DNA from: Bryobacteraceae bacterium
Lineage (GTDB): Bacteria; Acidobacteriota; Terriglobia; Bryobacterales; Bryobacteraceae
Direction of reading: 5' to 3'
NCBI GenBank assembly: GCA_019748195.1
Contig: JAIEPW010000016.1
Span: 62,001 to 126,000 of the forward strand
Length of the DNA stretch: 64,000 bases
Each line of letters starts with the position of its first letter. Positions within the stretch are counted from its first letter, which is position 1. This document shows, in pieces, positions 59,264 to 64,000 of the stretch. Position numbers and translations under genes: made by a program. The notes under the pieces are model-generated. The model was not told the origin of the DNA. It saw nothing but the letters and a program-made list of their open reading frames with translations, and ran no database searches.

Positions 59264-60667
59264 ATGTCACTTCTTCGGACCCTCCTTGCCGTCAATGCCG
59301 CTTTGATGTCGTTCCATCTCGCGGCGGCCGACCCGGAGTGGCCGCGCTTCCGCGGCCCGGACGCCAATCCGACGAGCGCCAATGCGCGATTGCCGGAAAA
59401 ATGGTCGAAGACCGAGAACGTCGAATGGGCGGCCGAGATTCCGGGCCGGGGCTGGTCGTCCCCGGTGGTCACCGGGGGGCGCGTGTTCGTGACGACCGTC
59501 ACCACCGACGGCAAGAGCAAAGTTCCACAGACCGGGACGGAATACAGCAACGAGTATCTCGCGGAATTGATGAAGCAAGGCCTGCCGGAGGCCGAAGTGA
59601 TGAAGCGTCTGAATGAGCGCGACATCGAGATGCCGGAGGAGGTGCAGCTCCATTACTTCCTGTACTGCCTGGACCTGAAGTCGGGCGCGGTGAACTGGAA
59701 GAAGGAGTTCTACTCGGGCCGCCCCCCGGGCGGGCGTCATCGCAAGAACAGTTTCGCCTCCGAGACTCCGGTCACTGACGGGAAGAACGTGTATTTGTAC
59801 GTGGCGAACCTAGGGTTGTATGCGTTCGACTTGAAGGGCAAGAAGGTGTGGCACACGCCATTGGAGGCGAATCCGATCTATCTGGAGTTCGGCACTGGAG
59901 CCTCGCCGGTGCTGCACGGGGACCAGATCATCATTGTGAGCGACAACGAGAAGCAGCAGTTCATCGCGTCCTACGATAAGCGCACCGGCAAGCAGCTTTG
60001 GCGGACCGATCGGGAAATCGGCGCCAAGGGCCGCCGCTCGGGATGGGCCACGCCGTTCGTGTGGACGAATCCCGTGCGGACGGAAATTGTCACCATCGGC
60101 CCGGGCGAGGCGGTGAGCTACGACCTGGAAGGCAAGGAGTTGTGGCGGCTGGGAGGGATGGCGATCACGCCGATCCCGACGCCGTTCGCGCATGACGGGC
60201 TGCTCTATATCGACGGCGGGCGGGGAGCCTTGCTTTTCGCGGTACGACCGGGCGCGAGCGGCAGAATCACGCTGGCGCAAGGCCAGAGATCGAATGATTT
60301 CGTGGTGTGGTCCGAACCGCGCGCGGGTACGTACTTACCGACGCCGGTGCTCTACGACGGCGGGCTGTACGCGTTGACCGAAACCGGAATCCTGAGCCGG
60401 TTCGACGCGAAGACGGGCAAGCTGACGTACAAGACGCGGATCGATCCGGCGGCGGGGTTCTTCACGTCGTCGCCGTGGGCCTACAACGGCAAGATCTTCT
60501 GCTTGAGCGAGGAAGGGAAGACGTTCGTGATCGCGGCGGGGGAGAAGTTTGAGCTGCTGCACGCGAATCCTTTGGAGGACATGGCGCAGGCGACGCCGGC
60601 GCTGGTGGGGGATCGGGTTTTGCTGCGGACGGAGCGCACGTTGTATTCGCTGCGGCGGAAGTCGTAA
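59264..60667 (+). CDS. Exported PQQ-like beta-propeller protein
   Basis: 467 aa. Signal peptide MSLLRTLLAVNAALMSFHLAAA. EWPRFRGPDANPTSANARLPEKWSKTENVEWAAEIPGRGWSSPVVTGGRVFVTT is the typical opening of PQQ-like propellers. Blades repeat as LDLKSGAVNWKKEF, FDLKGKKVWHTPL, YDKRTGKQLWRTDREIG, YDLEGKELWRLGG, FDAKTGKLTYKTRI, each with a Trp-docking end. No catalytic PQQ ligand set is evident, so a structural or BamB-like scaffold role is more likely than dehydrogenase. A ~60-residue insert (SNEYLAELMKQGLPEAEVMKRLNERDI) interrupts one blade. Confidence 0.85.
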   Translation: MSLLRTLLAVNAALMSFHLAAADPEWPRFRGPDANPTSANARLPEKWSKTENVEWAAEIPGRGWSSPVVTGGRVFVTTVTTDGKSKVPQTGTEYSNEYLAELMKQGLPEAEVMKRLNERDIEMPEEVQLHYFLYCLDLKSGAVNWKKEFYSGRPPGGRHRKNSFASETPVTDGKNVYLYVANLGLYAFDLKGKKVWHTPLEANPIYLEFGTGASPVLHGDQIIIVSDNEKQQFIASYDKRTGKQLWRTDREIGAKGRRSGWATPFVWTNPVRTEIVTIGPGEAVSYDLEGKELWRLGGMAITPIPTPFAHDGLLYIDGGRGALLFAVRPGASGRITLAQGQRSNDFVVWSEPRAGTYLPTPVLYDGGLYALTETGILSRFDAKTGKLTYKTRIDPAAGFFTSSPWAYNGKIFCLSEEGKTFVIAAGEKFELLHANPLEDMAQATPALVGDRVLLRTERTLYSLRRKS

Positions 60668-60676
60668 GGGGTTACT

Positions 60677-60723
60677 GGCGGCGCTGAAGCGCCGCGCCGC
60701 GTGAACGCGGCACTACTGGCGAA
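60677..60723 (+). repeat. Dispersed double-hairpin intergenic repeat, copy A
   Basis: Begins GGCGGCGCTGAAGCGCCGC. It contains an 8-bp inverted repeat GCGGCGCT-GA-AGCGCCGC and a second CCGCG-TGAA-CGCGG hairpin, ending GGCGAA. It lies between convergent genes and shares ~85% of bases with 62268-62315. REP-like; it could also act as a bidirectional terminator. Confidence 0.65.
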
Positions 60724-60728
60724 TTTAG

Positions 60729-61208
60729 TTACGTCTTTGGGGAGGGCGATCCGTTTCCGCGGGCGCGCGCCTGTTGTGAAAGCGCATCGAACAGGGCCGA
60801 AACCCGGCGCACGAACGTGGGGCCAAACGGCGCCAGGATCGCCGAGTACTCCCGCTGCAGCCCGCCGGTGATTCGCGCATGCAGGCGCCGGCCTTCTTTC
60901 GTCGGCTGGATCCAGCGGATGCGGTGATTCGCCGGATCGGCAAGGCGGGTGACCGCGCCCGCCGCCTCCAGCGCGTCGACAACGCGGCTGGCGTTGCTTT
61001 TGTCCAGAGCGAGGCGCTCACCTAATTCCAGGATCGTCAGACGGCCTTCGTGAACCAGGAACTCCAGCGCGTAGCATTGCGTCACGGTGATTCCGCAAAC
61101 GGTTTGGCGGTCGCGGTCTCGGAACTGGTAGCTGCGCAAAAGATGGGAGAGCGCCAGATAGAAGCGCTCCAGGTCGGCTCGCGAGATGCGCTGGGGCCGT
61201 TTGGGCAT
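60729..61208 (-). CDS. MarR family transcriptional regulator
   Basis: 159 aa from ATG 61208, chosen because MPKRPQRISRADLERFYLALSHLLRSYQ begins the MarR fold; the longer frame overlaps the SnoaL gene. Winged helix: VTQCYALEFLVHEGRLTILELGERLALDKSNASRVVDALEAAGAVTRLADPANHRIRWIQPTKEGRRLHARI. A Cys in TVCGITVTQCYAL could sense oxidants. It is 25 bp after the SnoaL-like gene in the same operon, whose promoter carries a long perfect palindrome (61682-61710), probably its operator. Confidence 0.9.
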   Translation of the reverse strand: MPKRPQRISRADLERFYLALSHLLRSYQFRDRDRQTVCGITVTQCYALEFLVHEGRLTILELGERLALDKSNASRVVDALEAAGAVTRLADPANHRIRWIQPTKEGRRLHARITGGLQREYSAILAPFGPTFVRRVSALFDALSQQARARGNGSPSPKT

Positions 61209-61233
61209 CACCCAATCGTATTGCACAGGGAGC

Positions 61234-61662
61234 TCAGGAGGCGGCCTCCGTCTCCAACAGCAAGGATCGGGTGCTGTGGCGCTCGCGGCACCAACGTTCC
61301 CGGAGCAGGCCTTGCTGGAAGCGGTAGATAACCAGCGAATCATTGCGGATGACGCGCCCGGTCGGGGGGATGCCGAATACTTCGCCGGTGTGCCGGGCCT
61401 CCACGGAAATGCGGGCGGCCACGCGGTCGCCGTCGGCAAGCAGGTCGTCGATGCGGTGGCGGGTGTCGCTGAACGCTGCTGAAAAGACGCGGAAGGCGTG
61501 TTCCAGGGCAGCGCGGTGCGTGTCGCCCGCGGCGCGGGCCTCGCTGCGGTCGTGGTCGAAGTAATCGGGACTGTAGAACGCGAGGGCTTTGTCGAGGTCT
61601 CCGGCGTCCACCGCGGCCAGCAAGTCGCGGATTCTCTGCTTGTTCAATTCTTGCTCGGTCAT
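61234..61662 (-). CDS. SnoaL-like ester cyclase family protein
   Basis: 142 aa. NTF2-like fold: NKQRIRDLLAAVDAGDLDKALAFYSPDYFDHDRSEARAAGD, HAFRVFSAAFSDTRHRIDDLLADGDRVAARISVEARHTGEVFGIPPTGRVIRNDSLVIYRFQQGLLRERW. This matches the ester cyclase/SnoaL-like branch; most such proteins have unknown substrates. First gene of a two-gene operon with MarR and divergent from a GNAT gene, so it may belong to a MarR-controlled detoxification response. Confidence 0.82.
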   Translation of the reverse strand: MTEQELNKQRIRDLLAAVDAGDLDKALAFYSPDYFDHDRSEARAAGDTHRAALEHAFRVFSAAFSDTRHRIDDLLADGDRVAARISVEARHTGEVFGIPPTGRVIRNDSLVIYRFQQGLLRERWCRERHSTRSLLLETEAAS

Positions 61663-61680
61663 GCGGACTTGGAGTATACT
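61651..61680 (+). promoter_or_regulatory. Promoter of the GNAT gene
   Basis: TTGCTC (61651-61656), 18-bp spacer and TATACT (61675-61680); start near 61687 falls in the palindrome, 35 nt before the ATG at 61722. Confidence 0.4.
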
Positions 61681-61702
61681 ACTCCTCAGTTGCGTGGCGC
61701 AA
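61673..61702 (-). promoter_or_regulatory. Promoter of the SnoaL-marR operon
   Basis: Minus-strand TTGCGC (61702-61697), 18-bp spacer and TATACT (61678-61673), with the ATG at 61662, giving a very short leader. Its -35 sits inside the palindrome. Confidence 0.45.
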
Positions 61703-61710
61703 CTGAGGAG
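61682..61710. promoter_or_regulatory. 29-bp perfect palindrome, putative MarR operator between divergent genes
   Basis: CTCCTCAGTTGCG (61682-61694), TGG, CGCAACTGAGGAG (61698-61710): 13-bp perfect arms. It covers the -35/spacer of the minus-strand promoter and the start region of the plus-strand promoter. The length and TTGCG/CGCAA core fit MarR-type dyads, so both the SnoaL-marR operon and the GNAT gene could be repressed from here. Confidence 0.65.
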
Positions 61711-61721
61711 GCGGTGAGGGA

Positions 61722-62216
61722 ATGGCTTGGCGAGTTCGCGCGGCGTCGGCTGGCGACAGCGGGGCGATTGCGCGCATCTATAACCACTACGTGCGGACCA
61801 CCACGGTCACGTTCGAGGAGAGTGCGGTCTCGAGCGAAGACATGAGCGGGCGGGTGGAGGAAAGCGCGGCGGCTGGTCTGCCCTTCCTGATTGCGGAGTC
61901 GGGGGACGAGGTGCTGGGATTCGCTTTCGCCAGCAAATGGAAGGGCCGCTGTGCGTACCGGTTCTCCGTGGAAGTGTCGGTGTACGTCGACCCGGCGCGC
62001 GGGCGCCAGGGCATCGGATCGGCGCTATACGAGGTGCTGTTCGCTGAGCTCGAGTCGAAGGGCATGCATGCGGCGATCGGGGGGATCGCGCTGCCCAACG
62101 AAGCGAGCATTGCGCTGCATGAGAAGTTTGGACTGCGCAAGGTGGCGCATTTCGAGGAGGTCGGGTTCAAGTTCGGCCGCTGGGTGGATGTGGGGTACTG
62201 GCAGCGGGTGTTTTGA
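61722..62216 (+). CDS. GNAT acetyltransferase, phosphinothricin N-acetyltransferase-like
   Basis: 164 aa. VRAASAGDSGAIARIYNHYVRTTTVTFEESAVSSEDMSGRVEE opens like PAT/bar-type enzymes. SVEVSVYVDPARGRQGIGSALYEVLFAELESKGMHAAIGGIALPNEASIALHEKFGLRKVAHFEEVGFKFGRWVDVGYWQ contains the acetyl-CoA loop RGRQGIG and the PAT signature end. Members acetylate phosphinothricin, methionine sulfoximine or similar amino acid analogues. GAGGAGG and GTGAGGGA precede the ATG. Control by the neighbouring MarR is likely from the shared palindrome. Confidence 0.88.
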   Translation: MAWRVRAASAGDSGAIARIYNHYVRTTTVTFEESAVSSEDMSGRVEESAAAGLPFLIAESGDEVLGFAFASKWKGRCAYRFSVEVSVYVDPARGRQGIGSALYEVLFAELESKGMHAAIGGIALPNEASIALHEKFGLRKVAHFEEVGFKFGRWVDVGYWQRVF

Positions 62217-62267
62217 CGGTGGCAAAGTTGTGCCGGGGGCTGTCGTGGCACGGGACGGCCGTCCCTC

Positions 62268-62315
62268 GGCGGCGCTGAAGCGCCGCGCCCGGTGAACGCG
62301 GCTCTAACGGGCGAA
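62268..62315 (+). repeat. Dispersed double-hairpin intergenic repeat, copy B
   Basis: Same layout as 60677-60723: GGCGGCGCTGAAGCGCCGC, then TGAACGCGGC and GGGCGAA. It is preceded by the palindrome GGGACGGCCGTCCC (62252-62265). Both copies lie in short intergenic gaps after a plus-strand gene. Confidence 0.6.
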
Positions 62316-62399
62316 GCTTCAGGGTAAGTGCTTGAGGCCGTTTCGCCCGAATGGGGCGAGATCCTGAAACTCGCTGCGCTCTCATGCGTATCGAGCATC

Positions 62400-63305
62400 A
62401 TGAACTCCCGACTACTCTTTTTCTGCGCGGTGATTTGTTCGGCGCAGGAAATTGTTGAGCGAAAGCCGGTAGAGCTTCCGGACTTTGGGGCCAACCGCGA
62501 GATCGCGCGATATGCCACGGCCGCGGAATACGACGAAGCACGCGCCGATGATTCATATCGCTATGAACGGCTACTGTACCGGAGTTCAGGCGCGGTGGTT
62601 TCCGGCTATCTGTATGCGCCGAAGTCGCACAGCGGCAAGCTCCCGGTGATTGTCTTTTCGCGCGGCAGCCTGGTGGTGAACAACCAGGCCCCGCTGATGC
62701 TGACGATGTTGCGCCGGCTGGCGCGCGCGGGTTTCCTGATCTTCGCGCCGATGTTTCGCGGCAGCGACGGAATGGAGGGGCGGGACGAGCTCGGCGGCGC
62801 CGACCTCGACGACTTGAAGAACGCCATCGAGCTGGTGAAAACACTGCCGGGAGCCGATGCCGGCAACGTCTTCCTGTACGGCATCTCGCGGGGCGGCATG
62901 ATGAGCTACTTCGGTGTTCGCGAGAACTGGGCGGTGCGCGCGGCGGCAGTGGTGGGTGCGATCACCGACGTAGAGGAGTACCTCAAGGTGACGGACCCGG
63001 AACTGAAGCTGGCGCGCTCGGTGTGGCCCAACTACGATGCGGACAAGGAGCGGATCCATGCTGTGCGGTCCGCCGTGCGCTGGCCGGAAAAGATCAACAA
63101 GCCGGTGCTGATCCTGCACGGCGGCGCGGATCCGCAGGTCTCGCCGGTGCACGCGCTGAACCTGGCAAGGGCGCTGACGGAGCTGAAGAGTCCGTATTCG
63201 CTGGTGATCTTCGCGAACGACAACCACCATGCGCATGCCAACCGGGAGAAGCGGGACGCGCTGGTGGCGGAATGGTTCAAGCAGCATCAGGACCCGCGGC
63301 GGTAA
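62400..63305 (+). CDS. Alpha/beta hydrolase of the prolyl oligopeptidase-like group, exported
   Basis: 301 aa from ATG 62400, chosen because it opens a signal peptide (MNSRLLFFCAVICSAQE); an upstream start at 62328 would mask it. Fold: PVIVFSRGSLVVNNQAPLMLTMLRRLARAGFLIFAPMFRGSDGMEGRDELGGADLDDLKNAIELV, nucleophile GISRGG (Ser ~163), acid in LHGGADPQVSP and His in ANDNHHAHANRE. It resembles the catalytic domain of S9 peptidases without the propeller, so esterase or peptidase activity is possible. Confidence 0.85.
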   Translation: MNSRLLFFCAVICSAQEIVERKPVELPDFGANREIARYATAAEYDEARADDSYRYERLLYRSSGAVVSGYLYAPKSHSGKLPVIVFSRGSLVVNNQAPLMLTMLRRLARAGFLIFAPMFRGSDGMEGRDELGGADLDDLKNAIELVKTLPGADAGNVFLYGISRGGMMSYFGVRENWAVRAAAVVGAITDVEEYLKVTDPELKLARSVWPNYDADKERIHAVRSAVRWPEKINKPVLILHGGADPQVSPVHALNLARALTELKSPYSLVIFANDNHHAHANREKRDALVAEWFKQHQDPRR

Positions 63306-63320
63306 GCTTCCGGAAGCGGG

Positions 63321-64000
63321 TCAGCGGGCGGCGGGACGCTTCACGAAAGCCCCGGCGATGTTCAGCGCGACGGCATGCGTATCCGCGTAGGAGATATTGG
63401 AGACAACCGCCACGGCGAGCCGGTGCTGGGGAAACCACATCAGCGACACCACGTTGCCGCCCAGCACATCGCCGTCATGACCAGCCATGCGCGCCGGCCG
63501 GCCGGCCAGGGTAACGGTCTCGAGTTCCCAGCCCAGGCCATACCCCGTTTCCTCGCCGGAGGCGAGGCGCTGAGGAGTTTGGAGGAGTTCGAGCGTGGCG
63601 GGCCGCAGCAGCTTACCCTGGTTCACGGCGATCAGAAAACGCACCAGATCGGATGGCGTGGAAAGGAAAGCGCTCGCTCCCGCGTAGCAGGAGTAATCCA
63701 CGTCGCGTAGCAGGTGCAGGCCGTACTTTGGGTCGGCTGCGAAGCGGGGGAAGTAGGACGTCGCCAGGTCCGGGACCGGAACGGTGGTGGAATGCGGGAC
63801 CGTATCCTCCATGCCGAGAGGCTCAAAGACCTGCTTCTTCATCAGGGTGAGGAAGGGCTGGCCGGAAGCGGACTCGAGGAAAGCGCTCATCAGGATCCAG
63901 TTGTAGACGGAGAATCGGTAGCGGGTCCCCGGTTCGAACAGCAGCTTCTGGCCGGCGAAGGCATCGAAGCCCTCCACCGGGCGCGCGCAATGCCTGGAAA
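63321..64000 (-). CDS. Beta-lactamase-family serine hydrolase (class C-like), 5' end outside window
   Basis: The frame is open to the right edge (SRHCARPVEGFDAFAGQKLLFEPGTRYRFS is continuous), so the start and the S-x-x-K motif lie beyond the window; an in-frame GTG at 63977 is not the true start. Present are the second motif region RFSVYNWILMSAFLESASGQPFLTLMKKQVFEPLGMEDT and the third-motif region MAGHDGDVLGGNVVSLMWFPQHRLAVAVVSN, where HDGD replaces KTG, as in many esterase or D-aminopeptidase-like members. Probably periplasmic. Activity on beta-lactams is not implied. Confidence 0.8.
   Translation of the reverse strand, partial: SRHCARPVEGFDAFAGQKLLFEPGTRYRFSVYNWILMSAFLESASGQPFLTLMKKQVFEPLGMEDTVPHSTTVPVPDLATSYFPRFAADPKYGLHLLRDVDYSCYAGASAFLSTPSDLVRFLIAVNQGKLLRPATLELLQTPQRLASGEETGYGLGWELETVTLAGRPARMAGHDGDVLGGNVVSLMWFPQHRLAVAVVSNISYADTHAVALNIAGAFVKRPAAR

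Noticed and set aside
1-64000. CRISPR array, prophage or known riboswitch.
   Set aside because: No regularly spaced direct repeats, phage structural genes, integrases or recognisable riboswitch core motifs were seen by reading both strands.

Overview
The window is a GC-rich (about 65%) bacterial chromosome segment, most likely from an Acidobacteriota member close to Solibacter/Bryobacterales. The markers are serine/threonine kinases fused to PD40 propellers or TPRs, an ECF sigma factor of the type that accompanies such kinases, a PadR regulator coupled to an 'acidobacterial duplicated orphan permease', several secreted dihaem peroxidases and a large secreted IPT/BACON-like protein. Most genes are housekeeping or accessory metabolism. 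No phage, transposase or CRISPR array is visible.

Layout. 1-2663: a kinase-PD40 gene cut by an in-frame TGA. 2742-6372: an M20 peptidase whose 3' end is repeated beyond a ~2.1 kb, lower-GC insert carrying a TylF-like methyltransferase and a broken beta-helix gene. 6377-18923: membrane AraC regulator, D-aminoacylase-like amidohydrolase, gamma-glutamyltransferase, acyl-CoA dehydrogenase, cytochrome peroxidase, DinB and alpha/beta hydrolase genes, a PAS protein and the large secreted protein. 19326-20403: an AbiE-type toxin-antitoxin locus with a gutted toxin. 20863-23388: tRNA-Leu(CAG), an ArsC/LMW phosphatase and three TadE/TadG-type genes. 23557-31718: M28 peptidase, a polytopic membrane protein with GT2 and a methyltransferase, then ECF sigma factor plus kinase-TPR.

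31732-41329 looks like a storage-lipid locus. A phasin-like gene and phaR diverge from a shared promoter with a good PhaR-type dyad. On the minus strand the phasin gene is followed by closely packed genes for GNAT, wax ester synthase/DGAT, lipase, malic enzyme, HIT protein, P1B ATPase and a YcaO protein. 41379-47855 holds the DUF2339/DUF3999 pair and PadR-ADOP. 47860-52048 is an O-methyltransferase-dnaG-rpoD cluster. 52139-53125 holds an intact ribbon-helix-helix two-gene cassette beside a decayed DUF433/DUF5615 pair. 53162-64000 has a cytochrome-HhH fusion, S9 peptidase, second dihaem peroxidase, DinB, an ArsM-like methyltransferase, a PQQ-type propeller protein, a MarR/SnoaL/GNAT divergent locus, a hydrolase and a truncated beta-lactamase-family gene.

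The strongest lead is the ArsM-like methyltransferase at 58501-59217. An in-frame TGA sits where a cysteine is expected, the family-like C-terminus continues in frame after it, and a compact hairpin with an AGGU loop starts 13 nt downstream, which makes it a candidate selenoprotein. Other leads are the 3'-end duplication around the insert, the PhaR-headed storage operon ending in YcaO, and the AbiEii toxin that has lost its catalytic core.
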